64,000 bases of DNA from positions 80,247,001 to 80,311,000 of the forward strand of contig JALJCS010000002.1 in the NCBI GenBank assembly GCA_023055355.1, written 5' to 3'. The DNA comes from Agelaius tricolor. Lineage: Eukaryota > Chordata > Aves > Passeriformes > Icteridae. A program made the position numbers and the translations under genes. The notes beneath the pieces are model-generated. The model was not told where the DNA came from. It saw only the letters and a list, made by a program, of their open reading frames with translations, and did no database searches. Position 1 is the first letter of the stretch. Each line of letters starts with the position of its first letter. This document shows positions 12,677 to 23,968 of the stretch, one piece after another.

Positions 12677-13910
12677 CTCCTTAATTTTGTTTGATCCAGG
12701 CTCTAACATTGGCTGTGTTGTGTCACTGAGTCAGGCAGTGACACTTCTATGCAGAATGAATGGTATCTTTTTCTACATTTACAGCTACTACTTTTGCAGC
12801 TATTCAAATGTGGTACCTGGAGAACATATATTTCTCCTTAGTGGGAATCGGGTCATGAGAAACATCTCATAGTCTACAAAACAGGAAGATCAACATCTTA
12901 CTTCAGAGCATGTTCTGAAAACCAGTCATTTTTAACATTTCCCACCCACAAGGCTGTCTTTATCCATTAGCACGTGGAATTATATGTATTGCAGTTGGTT
13001 TTTTGTTTTATTTTGTTTTGGGTTTTTAAAATAGTGTTTTGAAAAGCAAATAATTGTTCTGAATAAAAGGTGGTGGTGGTGAAGAAGTTACTGCCTCTGT
13101 TTTAAACTGGCACTATTTCTTAGGATTATATTTCAGCATAAGGTTTTTGAAGATACTTTTTCAAAGGCTCTCAATTCTGATATCTTGTTTTATTTACTAC
13201 CAATAAAAAAACAAAATCTGGCCAGTAGATAAGTGAAGCCTTTTAACAATTAGATTATATACGTATCCTGCAGGGAATTGCTATCATCTTGGAAGCCAGC
13301 TGCAGGATCTGGTTCTGGGAGGGATCAATCTTCAGAAGCTTTGCAAGTGTTATCTATCCTCTTAAAGGGAAGGGCTGGTAATTCAACTTTTTACTCTCCT
13401 GTGAGTCATGGAGCAATTAGTCCAGCAGATGGATCTGAGGTTCCTTCAGACTTGTGAGTTCCTGATGGTTCTCAATACACTCATCAACCCTGTGCTTTTG
13501 AAGAGAAACCCAGTCTGATGCCTGAAGACTTTCTATATTGACATTTCTGTTGGCAGTAGAGCTGGAGGAAAACACCATTTGTTTTTCATGGTAAAGTTGA
13601 GAAAAGAGAAAAAATGGTTGTTTTAAATTTCTTTTTTATGCTGACATTTCCCATAAATGAAAACAGGAAAATAGTCAGTTTTCAAATATTGATTATATTT
13701 TTCAAACTGGGGGTTTCAGTATTAAAAACAAGTATTTTCCAGGACTCAATCTTTAACAAAGAGAATCCAACTTCTTTGAACAATTATTGCGGGAGGACAG
13801 ATAATTATTTTCATTTACAATGAGGGGCATTCTGTGAGTGAATATATGAGTTCAAATAACATTAATATAGTTATTTTAAAAAAAGGTTGAACTTGCATGA
13901 TTTTAAAATA

Positions 13911-13970
13911 TTTTCTTTTCTTTTCTTTTCTTTTCTTTTCTTTTCTTTTCTTTTCTTTTCTTTTCTTTTC
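13911..13970. repeat. (TTTTC)12 pentanucleotide microsatellite
   Basis: Twelve uninterrupted TTTTC units run without a single mismatch. One strand is pure pyrimidine and the other pure purine, and the repeat has mirror symmetry, so it could form triplex (H-) DNA. The perfect purity suggests a young locus that is likely to vary in length between individuals. Confidence 0.97.
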
Positions 13971-16445
13971 TGTAAGTGAGCACTAGTGGACAACAGAAAG
14001 TTGATGCTGAATTTGCGCCTTCTTTGCACAAAACTGCTCAGAGAGTACCTTGCAAAGTGGGTGCTCCTAGTTTCTTTTCATGGAAGTTCATGAGGGTACC
14101 TAAAGATGCCAGATGCCTGGATCAGGTATTTGGCACCACAATGCTTACTGCAAATAGATATAATAGTAAATCTAACATTACTGAGCTGTTAACCTCAGAA
14201 TATGAAACACCTCTGAAATATCTCTATGTGAATAACACATGGTCTCCCTCAAAACTGTGCAACCAGAAAAATTAGGAAGTTCTGTATATGGACCTATACA
14301 TTATTTAAATATAAATGATGGTATCAAAGGAGAAAACCAGGGGAAAAAAAAGAGAAAATAAAAGGTATGAACTGTAGGAGTGCCTGTTTGGTCCTTGGGT
14401 CATCAAAAGCAGTGAATCATATCCTGAAAGGGCCAGTTCTCCTGCACCAGCCGTGGCTGAAGTGTGGATACCAAATGCAGATGCTTTCCATGGCTGACAT
14501 TAGACCCTACAGGATCTGCACAGAGAGGCTGCCCTTGCTCCAAGTCTGTGCCCAGGCTTGCTGAACTGGTGCCCGTGGCAGCTGAGGGTTTGCTGAGGCT
14601 TGTCATGTCCCCTCATCCTTTCTGTCTGGGCTTGTTGCAACCACTGTTTTCTGCTTGGTTTAGCATCTTTAGTCTCTTCTTCCATAAAAAGTGCCGAAAC
14701 TAAGACAAGCATCTATGGCTCCTGGAGGAGCTGCAGCCATGAACTTGGGCAATTTTTAATTCAGATTTTCAAGGCCATAGCTGTTTACATTTTCTAGCCA
14801 TGTTAACAACTAAAATGCAGTGGTTAGTAAAGACTAGTACTGCAAAAATGGACAAAGTTGCCAAGTCATGTAGAATAACACTGGGTCAAAAGCTAAAAAT
14901 AAGAGCTATTTATTCTTTCTGAGCTAACAAAAGAGAAAATGAGAAACATCTTCAGATACCCTATCAAAACACTGGCTTGTACAATATTATTTGTTGATGG
15001 TACTGTACAAAGTTCAATGCCCAACCAGCAGAATTAAAAGTTATTTAAAAATGTACTTTTCTTTGTTTCCCTTTTTGCGTAGAGGTATGTGTGACATTTT
15101 TCCTCTCACAAATGTAACAGAATCATCTCTAGCAAACTGATAACAACTAGCAGCATTCAATGAAACTGATCTTCACTGCACATTAATCATGCAGCTTCTA
15201 TGTCTGCTGCTGTTCCTGCCTGCAGCCAGGAGACTCAAGGACCTGTAGTGTAAGAGAATAATGGGAAAAATGAAGCGGGAATCAGGTGAGAGCAACTCCA
15301 AGTATCTTTCTAGATTAACCTTGCCATTCTGATTTCTGAATTGCATGCAAATTGTTGAGGCTTTAGTCTATTTTTTTTACAAAAACATAAGTAAACAGCA
15401 GTGAAATGCAGCTCTGCTATGCAGCTGCCTTTTCTATTCATCACCTTCACCTTGTCAGGAGTCATCTTACATAATGGTGGTAAATATAAGCAATAAAGTA
15501 TAGCTGTAGCCTCTCAGTCTTTGCTAAGCTAATGGTTGTAAGCCCACAGTTCTAATCCTGGCAGGCATACATTTTCTTCATTTGTTCTTTCTCTTTTTTA
15601 CACTGGTTTACTTCTTACTTTCCCTTTTCATGCATGGAAATTTCATGTTACAGTCAGCTCTGTTTGTGTATTACTTGATAATGGGAAATGAATCAAGCTG
15701 CGTACTGCTCTCTGCACCTTGCAGAGCAACATTATCACATGATAATAGTAGACATAGATCAGTATAGAAGAACATATGTTTGATTAGTATTTCCCAACAA
15801 GGGCCCAAATTTTATTGGTATTTAATATCAGTAGGCATCAGAACAGAAATCATCATCTTAGTGAGAATCTATGCTAGGCTTAGTATGATTATCTCTACTC
15901 ATAGCCTTGGGTATTCAGTAATATTATGGCAGTAGTAATGTCGAGTTGTAATAATACCATGCAAGTAGCTTGATATCTATATTTGCTATATTTTATTCTG
16001 CTTTATGTATTTTAAATATGTGTTATATGGAAAACAGAAGATACCTAAGTGCCCAGCAGGGTGATGACAAAATATGCTCTAAAGATGACATTCACTGCAC
16101 ATTTTCAAACAGCTGCAGTTTTACATCACAATTCTTGATGGCTCTGCATGTTTTAGTTCAACAATTTGATAATACATAGCAGAAATACTATCATTTAAGT
16201 AAGTTACAGAATTCAGCTCAGTTGAAGAGTTATTGCAGACAACTCTCACAGGACTGGCAAAAGTAATAACAAAACATAAATTTAAATGAATGTGTATTTT
16301 CATTACATTTGATAAAACAGAAATTGATCAAAAAAATTTCCTTAATTTTTTTTTTCACTACAGCATCTCACTATTTCATCAAAAAATTATCCTTTGACCG
16401 CAATCTCACTCCCCATGTGTGGTATCCTTGAAGAAATTTGGCTAT

Positions 16446-16490
16446 AATTATTATTATTAGTAGTACTATTATTATTACTGTTAGTAGTAC
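16446..16490. repeat. Imperfect (TTA)n-type trinucleotide repeat
   Basis: The stretch is built from ATT/TTA units interrupted by AGTAGTACT blocks, with two runs of consecutive ATT units. It is a degraded simple repeat. Confidence 0.75.
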
Positions 16491-16849
16491 TTCCAGAGAG
16501 TCTATGTCTAACCATTCTACCCCTGGGCAAATCTCCCTTTGCACCCAGTGCTGTATTAACTCAGAACTAAAAAGGTATCCCAGCCAAAAGCTTAGAAATC
16601 AAAGAACAAGACTACTTTGGTAGACAAGCCAGGAAAAAGAATGAGCAACAGTCTGGCTCACCATCACATTTTATGAAGAAACCACTGAGAAATTATTACA
16701 TTTGGTTTAAAATGTTTAAAGCACCACACAGGCATAAAATACCATTACAGGTTAAGAGAAGGGAAATGACAACTAAATTGTGTGAGAGAAGGGGGGCTAT
16801 TTTCTGAGTGATGGTGGATTCAAACGTCTTTTCCAGGGCTGCAGAAAGA

Positions 16850-17140
16850 GTGCTCGCAATAGTGGAGAGCAGAGCCATGAGTCTGGATGCTCATGGAGAG
16901 CTTTCCCTGAGCTCGCAGTGGGGCTGCAGGAAAACCCTGCCCTGAGCACAGCGCTGGAGCTGCGGGGAGCAGGGAGCTCACCCCCAGCTGCAGGGGACAG
17001 GCTCAAGTCAGAGGAGACTTCGGGTGCTGGGGTCCCACCCTCGCTGAGGAGTCTCTGGCAGGTGCAGAACGGACTCGAGGGTCCTGTGGCTGTGAAGTCA
17101 CACTCTGAAAAGCCTTGGCTGAGGCATCTGCTGGGGCCAT
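16850..17140. other. GC-rich, CpG-retaining block
   Basis: This roughly 290-base block is clearly richer in G and C than its surroundings. It keeps several CpG dinucleotides, for example in CTCGCAG, AGCGCTGG, GCTGCGGGG, TTCGGG and GGACTCGAGGG. Frames are open on both strands (16918-17148 plus and 16797-17006 minus) without recognisable protein similarity. It could be a decayed exon, a small regulatory CpG island or an old repeat. I cannot decide between these from sequence alone. Confidence 0.4.
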
Positions 17141-18810
17141 CTGTATAATGAAAATAGAAAATGTGCTTCTGTCAGGGGGGAAGGAAACTGATGTGTGTGT
17201 CATTGCTACTCCTCATTAAACTGTTTGTAAACAAGTACTCTGTTTAATCTGGCTTGGAGAATATGTGTTACAGGATAAAATGTTGTGGGTGAAGTGGCCA
17301 CCATAATTATTAAAGGCCATAAGATGATGCTTTGCAGCATAGAGCTGATCATGGGCAATTTACTACAAGGTGAAATAATAATATTTATTTCTTGCCTAAG
17401 TCATCAGGAAGATCTGCTTCAGGGAACTGGAGCATTTTCAGTAGAGACCTTGACCAGTCAGAGTAATTAAAAGCAGTTCAAAGATATCCTGAGAGAGAAA
17501 AACACAGTCTTGGGAAATAATAATGTGGGAGGTTCGTCAGTTTTTTGGGCAAACTAGCAAAGGAAAATTACTGGGTAATTTAGCTAGATAGCTTCTCAGA
17601 GTGACTTAGAGCCTAGTAAGAAATCTTGATTTGTAAAAACATGGAGATTTTCAGTGAGTCTAAAAAGACACAGTCACTTTTAAGGATTTTGTTAGCTGGG
17701 AAATATTATACTTTTGGGAACTTCTTGTCTTTCTTGGGTAAACTGCTTTCAAAGTGACCAGGAAAGTTGGATTGTCAAGAACTTTTAATCATTTTAGAAG
17801 GAGTAATAAGGTTCCTGTGAACCCCAAAAGTGAGTGCCATGGGTGCTCAAAATGCACACAGGCATCTAATTTAATACTGGATTCACCCAAGAATGAACAT
17901 AAAAGCAATAAGATAAAAAGGACCTTTAATCTCAGCAAAGGATAAAAGGAGTTAGTGAGAATGTCAGGTAGATTAATTAAAGGAGTCACAGTGAACAATA
18001 TTAGGCAGTAAATAACATTAGGGCATAACATAATTACCATTTCTAAGGGTTATTTATCACCAAGTAACCCTTTTTGGTCTAGGCCAGTCTTAATCCCTGT
18101 GGGCTCATGTACTTTCCTGGAGCAGCCACACCTTTAATTATGTAAACCTTTAGCTTTCTTAATTTTTAGTGCTGATCTGTGCTTGGACAAGTTATTGTTA
18201 CATTTTGGTTGGATCCTTCCAGCCCTCTGGCCCCAGTCCCTCGTTTCTTGCTGGATTTCTGAACGAGAGTCTGAGGCAGTGCTTGCACTGCAGCATCATC
18301 CCTTTGTAACTCACTGAGCCTTCCAGAGGTCCGAGATGCCACCAGCTGTGCGTTGCTGGGGGGCTTCCTTGTGGCACTCCTTTACAGTTTGGTTTGAAAA
18401 GGTTTTCTCTCCTGCTTTTCTGTCCCCTTCTTTCTCCAAGTAGCAGCACATGACAGTGGCCTGCAAAGACAGAGATGAGCTTCCCTTAATACCTGCTCTT
18501 TGAAAGAAGTAGGACATCTTTCAATTCTCATGTAATAGTCTTTGCATTGTTTTGTAGTAACAGCCAAGTAAATGCCACAGGAAAACTTGCACTTTTTCTC
18601 TCTGCTCCCAGTGTCCAATTGACTTGTGTGTCTTTCAAGTTATAATGAAAACCATTCCCTGAAGGAAAATGACTATTTGGTTCAAGGCAAAATGCTTACA
18701 AATGTCGACTCTTTACAACATTTTGTTTAAAAAAAGAAAAATGGAATAAGCAATTTGAGGGGATAAGGAATGACTAGAGATGTTTCATGATTGAAGCATA
18801 CAAAAGAAAA

Positions 18811-18840
18811 AAAACAACCAACCAAACAAACAAACAAAAC
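18811..18840. repeat. A-rich AACC/AAAC simple repeat
   Basis: The stretch is built from AACC and AAAC units (two ACCA-type units, then about three AAAC units). It is a low-complexity run that continues into further A-rich sequence to 18858. Confidence 0.75.
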
Positions 18841-18846
18841 ATAAAA

Positions 18847-18874
18847 CCAAAAAAAAAAGAAACTTTTTTTTTGG
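18847..18874. repeat. A/T-tract inverted repeat
   Basis: CC followed by an A run is mirrored by a T run followed by GG, with arms of 11 bases at 18847-18857 and 18864-18874 and a six-base spacer. It is low complexity, apart from the closing CC/GG pairs. Confidence 0.7.
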
Positions 18875-19579
18875 TAACAGATTTAGTTATCTTTAAATAT
18901 ATATAAAAACTAAGCTCAATATTTAAAAAGTCAAAATCAAAAAAGAAAGATGTGATATTACTGAGACAATATTCTTGGGTTAATACCAAAATAAGTATTT
19001 TTAAAATACTAAAAATTAATTCCACAAGGCATGTCTGAACCATTATATTATTTACATGTTCGGTGAGTGAAAGGAAGATCTCCTCTTACTGGCAAACACT
19101 GCTTGCACTTTCCAGAGAACACCTCTATAAGCCATTTATGTCAGTGGACTTTCACCTCTGCTCCTCAGGTTCTGGGTCAGTAATTCATCTGACTTAATTT
19201 TGATTTTTTTAAAGGTTTAGTCAAAGTCTGTTGCTCAGACTGCCTCTGCAGACACTGCAGGAAGCTGAGGAACTCCAAAGAGCCCATACAATTGGAAAGA
19301 AGCATTTATGAAGGAAGTACCTTGTCTTTGAAGCAGTCTAGATAGCCAGGTGAAGCCTATGGTTAAAGGAGATGAACCTTAATAGAAAACTGCTTCGTTA
19401 CACTATTAACCATAAGTACAACAGAAGTAATACCAGCCTTGCCTTTTCCTACTCTGAAAAAAAGGGGAGAGGTGAGAAGAGCTAGTGGAACGCAGGGCTT
19501 TCCGTGGTGCTTGCCTCAGAAGAGGAAATTCCTGAACTGAAGGGTGTTACTTTTTCTTCTCTCTTCACCTTTTTCTTGC

Positions 19580-19623
19580 AGTTAATTATGGCCATAAGCA
19601 TAGTTAATTATAGCTATAAACAT
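19580..19623. repeat. Diverged 22-bp tandem duplication
   Basis: Two adjacent 22-base units (19580-19601 and 19602-19623) share 19 of 22 positions and both begin AGTTAATTAT. The three differences are all transitions, with G or C in the first copy and A or T in the second. This is the pattern left by ordinary decay toward AT after a short duplication. Confidence 0.85.
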
Positions 19624-21197
19624 ATATGCCTGTATAAATATGTTCCATCTTCACAAATGACATAACCTTCCTTAGTGAAACTGGCTAGTTTTCTAAAACT
19701 AGAAAGATCAGTCCATAAGTATAGGTGCCTAATTTTTTAAGAATTTCTTAAACACCTGAGTGATGAGCAGAAGTTGGCTTTAGATGCTAAACTGACACCA
19801 CATACAAAAATTTTGGTCTTTTGTTTGTATACAGTGATACAGCTGTGCTACTTAAGCAACCTTGTTATACTGTTCTGAGTCCTTGCCTTCAGTAGGAATA
19901 AAAACTACATTTTTGTCCTATATTGGCCAAGATTATAGCCATTAACATGTACTAAAGACTGAAGGTGCAACTTAACTAAATTCTGATAAATTAAATCCCT
20001 AAACTCCTACTCAGTGTTCTTCTCAGTTTGTTCAAACATGAGAAAACTGTATCTTCACTAGGATTCTCTATGTTTTTTTACGTGGTATGTGGTCAGAGCA
20101 CACCCTTCCCCCTAGCTTGGGCATACTATTATATGTGGTGTATCTAAGTGAGGAGTGGAGTTTGCCTTTTGTGCTAACCAGGCTAGTAAGTAAACACTGA
20201 GAGAAACTCATCTTGGTAAATTTAAGACACATTAGGAATATTCTGATCTACCTACACTATGCTTCTCACACATCTTAATTGGAGCCTATTAGCAGTATAT
20301 TTAGAATATATTTAAATATTCAACTCCATGCAAGGGCTCCTACTACTGAAACATTATGGCTGGCATACTTATTAATATTGTATATCCTCTTTTCCATACA
20401 AAAGAGCCCTGAAATGATTTTAAGTGACAGAGCAATGTGAAGATGGAAGTGTGAGAACTTGGAAAATTTACCTCCTGTATTAAAGTAACAGTGGAAATAC
20501 AATTTTAAAGATGGAGCAATTGAAATGAATACCATAAAAGCACTGGTTAATATGCTGTTGTATTTATAATAATACCCCTCATTTTTATTACAACACAGAA
20601 GTGCTGTTACATCAGCTGTTCTAATTTCAAATCTTCTGCAAAATGACCAAGCCTTTTTATTACTTAAGTGAGAAAATACATGATGCCTAGTCAATAAGTC
20701 TGTTTACCTTAGACAAAAACTGTGCAGAAAGCCTGTCCTGGTGAAGGTGCTGAGCATCAGACAAGAGGAGAAGTGCCTTCAGCTTGAGTGCATCAGGGGC
20801 ACCAAGCATCTGGCAAGATCGACCCCTGCATAGAAAGGAAGCACTCAGGCCAACATGTGGAGCTCTGTCACACTTCCTTTGGTGTTTTAAACCCACAAAT
20901 TCAGGGGTGGGTGTGTTGCTTTCTTCTGGGAGGGTTTTTTCCTTCTGTAAAATGTCTAAAAGTCTGCAAATATGTATTTAAGATGGGCTTCGTGCAACAA
21001 GAAAAACAAATATCTTTAAAGACAAATTGTTTATGATTTCAAAATAGTTGCCTTTCAGACTTGTTTCAGAGTCCTCTGTGCAAAGCTCAGAACCTGGAGG
21101 ATCAGACATCTCCTCCCACACATCCTCATCATGAATTCTTATCACACAGTGGCAGGGAAAGGCACATATTCTGACTGACTTCAATAGAAAGACTTTT

Positions 21198-21222
21198 CTG
21201 TTAACTTGTATCAAGTTAACAG
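21198..21222. repeat. Perfect 11-bp hairpin, 3-nt loop
   Basis: The arm CTGTTAACTTG (21198-21208) is followed by TAT and then by its exact reverse complement (21212-21222). The loop is at the minimum size for a hairpin, and no gene is adjacent. Confidence 0.9.
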
Positions 21223-23463
21223 TGAACCATTGCTAGAGCAAGTGAATTTGAGGACAACATTTTGGCCTGTAGGCCAAGTTCTTCAAGACAGAAACACTGG
21301 AGAAAAGGCAAAATGCCACTCACATTTGTAGCGAGGTATAAATAAATAATATTGGCCAAAAGTGAAACTACACTGAAAGTCATCCTTGCTTTTAGTACAA
21401 ACAAGAAGCTCCCTGTGCAGTGAGCAGAATAAATGAAGCCCGGTTTCCTATGGATTTGTGCCTCACAGTTGGATTCTCCGGTGCCTAGTAAAGTGTAAGC
21501 CCCATTTAAAAGTTTTTCTTGCATTGCAGGTATTTAGGCCATCCATCTCCCATGGTGTGAGCTCAACTGAAGCCTGTTCCTAAATGGAGCATGCTAAGAA
21601 GTGCTTTTTCTTCTGGGCAGCAATGTCTTTTTGGTAAACTTGTGGAATTTTATCTCTGACGCCCTTTCCTCAGTGACTGAGTTTGGCCAACAGGTTCAAA
21701 AATTATGGATATAGTCCAATAGACAGCAAGCCTCACAAGCACAGGCACTAAAAGATACATATACATGTAGATAGTGTGATGTTATCTGAGAGAAGTCAGG
21801 TTAATCTTGATTGTCTGCCTCTTTGGTGCCTGACCAGAACTGGCCCATGTAGAAGAAATTCCCAGAAAACCAGATGGGCATCAGTGAGCTCCCAAAACAG
21901 GTGGGTGAGTTCTTCACTTCTGGCAAAGCTGCCCTCCTGATTCACATCAAAATACAAATATGACTTTTGCATATCCTTTCTGTAACATTTCCCTGTGGAG
22001 GGAGACTCTGAATGTCTCCTCTCTACTGTGCTAGGTACTGATGGAAAGCCTGAAATATGTTAATTCCCACTAAAATCACAGAAGATTAACTTTAAAGTGA
22101 GTTATTTAACTCTCTTATGACTAAGATTTTTTTTTTCAAGCCATTACTGCCTAGGAGTTTCTTTTGTGACATTTCTAGATGTATTTTTCACTTTTAAAAT
22201 TGCAGCCTTACTTATGGCTTCTAATGACCTATTCTAGAAATTTTAGCCTCCTTCAAACTGCAGGGAAAAAATTGATTTCAGTGAAGAAGAAAGTTTTTGC
22301 CTGAAAGAGATCAAGGCTCTGGTCTGCAAATTCCTCAGAGGCTGTGGAGGCCTGTGCCACCTTCTGCCAGCAAGATTATGCTGTGTAAGTGGATTGTGAC
22401 TCAAAAAAACCCAAAAAAACTCAACTGACTTTGGAAAGACATGTAGATGTTGCCAGTTTGCCAGTACGTGAGAAACAAAGCATCATCTGGTCACTGCTGG
22501 TGATCAGGCAATTTAACACAACATCAAAAGATTCAAAGCAGTTACCTGATTTCTTCTATATCTGCTGAGTTAATCCAATATAATTTCTGGCCACCTTAAA
22601 ACAGAATGAGAATAAATATTGTAGGAATAAATTAAAAGGGATCAGTGAGAAAAGATATTAAATTCTCCTCATTAATCTGCCATGGAAGCAAGATTAAAAT
22701 AATTACAGTTTAAAAATTTACACAGGTTTCATTAAATTCTGAACAGACTTTTCAATAAAGGATTACGGCTCAATGACAATTGTTAGAGATGCCATCTAAG
22801 AGAGCAGATGTATTATCTGTATTTTATAGTCATGTAAAAAAGTAATAACTTTTGGTCACAATTAACTAATATCATTTGAAGCTGGAATATTGATCGGAAA
22901 TCACACATAACAGCCTCAAGCAATTAACAGGAGATTCTTCTAATGGTTGCTGGACATGAATACTCCAGGTACTTAGTCATCAGCCCCACTGCTGACTTTT
23001 GCCTAGGAAGAAAGGAGACTTTGCAGGCTGTCTTCCTCTTCTGCCCAGGCTGACAGACACAGAGAGAAACTGAGTGTTAGGTATGTGCTCAATACAGGTG
23101 TAGTGATGGGGAGGAAGAGGAGTTTGTGTGGTACAAGATTTCACTGTCTTTCTTCCAGAATCAGAAGGGTCGGAAGAGTACTGACAACTTTCTGTTCATG
23201 ACTGTTGTGTGCAGATGTCACAGTTGGCAATGTATGCCTAAAGTATTGATCATGCTGCATTCTTCATCTGTTTAGTCCTTTTCTGATGAGCAAAGGAAGC
23301 CTGAAATAAAAATTTCATAACTCTGAGAATGAAGTACCACAGATGTAATACTGGCATTTGCAGTCCTTGCATACTGTGTGTGCTCTCACTTGATGACATA
23401 CAGCTCATGGTAGGAAAATGTTGTTTCTAGACCTAGAAGAGCATCCCCTGCTCTGGGATAAAA

Positions 23464-23968
23464 GGACCTTGAGTTCTGTGTACAGTTCTGGTCAGGGCAA
23501 TATAATAAAGACATTAAGAGAGGACAGAAAAGCTGTTGAAAGGCCTTGAGGGGAAGCTGTATGAGCAACAGCTGAGATCATCACTTGGTCTATTCAGCCT
23601 GGAGAGGAGGAGACTGAGAAGAGACCTCATTGCAGTTACAACTTCCTCTTGAGAGGGAAGAGGAGGGGCAGGCACTGATCTCTGTGGTCAGCAGTGACAG
23701 CACCCGAGGGCATGGCCTGAAGCTGTGTCAGGGGTGGTTTAGGTTGGACATTGGAGAAAGGTTCTTCACCCAGAGGGTGGCTGGGCACTGGGACAGGCTC
23801 CCCAGGGCAGTGGTCCCAGCACCAAGCCTGACAGAACTCAAGAAGCATTTGGACAATGCTCTCAGGTGCATGGTGTGACTCTTGGGGATGGTGCTGTGCA
23901 GGGCCAGGAGTTGGACTTGATTATCCTTATAGGTTCCTTCCAACTCAGCATATTCTGACATATTCTTC
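23464..23968 (+). mobile_element. CR1 LINE fragment, 3' end, plus strand
   Basis: This is the 3'-terminal part of a chicken-repeat-1 (CR1) non-LTR retrotransposon, a LINE family common in birds. The hallmarks appear in order. A GTACAGTTCTGGTC-like stretch comes first, then TTCAGCCTGGAGAGGAG, then AGAAGAGACCTCATTGC, then the ORF2 C-terminal coding tail. The 3' untranslated stretch, with GGGCCAGGAGTTGGACTTGA and TTCCTTCCAACTCAGCATATTCTG, ends in a decayed ATTCTATG-like octamer. The element lacks the reverse transcriptase and endonuclease regions, as is typical of the 5' truncation seen in this family. Identity to my memory of avian CR1 is good, so I am confident of the family but not of the subfamily. 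Confidence 0.93.
23735..23878 (+). pseudogene. CR1 ORF2 C-terminal remnant
   Basis: The frame reads through the extreme C-terminus of the CR1 ORF2 polyprotein. It includes RLDIGERFFTQRV and then HWDRLPRAVVPAPSL before a stop at 23876-23878. In intact elements ORF2 encodes endonuclease and reverse transcriptase, but only this tail beyond the polymerase domain remains. It is dead because there is no promoter or start of its own. A methionine lies upstream at 23630 by chance. The reading frame is uninterrupted over this stretch, which suggests moderate rather than great age. Confidence 0.88.

Larger units (their letters stand above)
7253..13910. other. Noncoding DNA with scattered GC-richer patches
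   Basis: I see no gene. The frames on both strands near 7.5-8.7 kb and 9.0-9.5 kb overlap each other and show no domain, signal peptide or splice context that I recognise. GC-richer patches lie at about 9145-9310, 11340-11500 and 11690-11960. Small structures within the stretch are a perfect hairpin at 9007-9034 and a GC-rich hairpin at 11369-11385. There are homopolymer tracts at 8974-8987 (T) and 12664-12676 (A). Confidence 0.65.
13971..23460. other. Noncoding DNA between the microsatellite and the first CR1
   Basis: I see no gene. GC-richer patches near 14440-14640, 16850-17140 and 18200-18470 carry overlapping frames on both strands, which is the pattern expected from raised GC and fewer stop codons rather than coding. 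AT-rich DNA with no recognisable element fills the rest, apart from the small repeats listed at 16446, 18811, 18847, 19580 and 21198. Confidence 0.65.

Noticed and set aside
14367..14797. Cluster of five overlapping frames on both strands
   Set aside because: Simultaneous openness of many frames reflects local GC enrichment rather than coding. No exon boundary or domain is visible.
20320..20694. 124-codon minus-strand frame
   Set aside because: There is no recognisable family, and the composition follows the surrounding AT-rich DNA. It is most likely chance.
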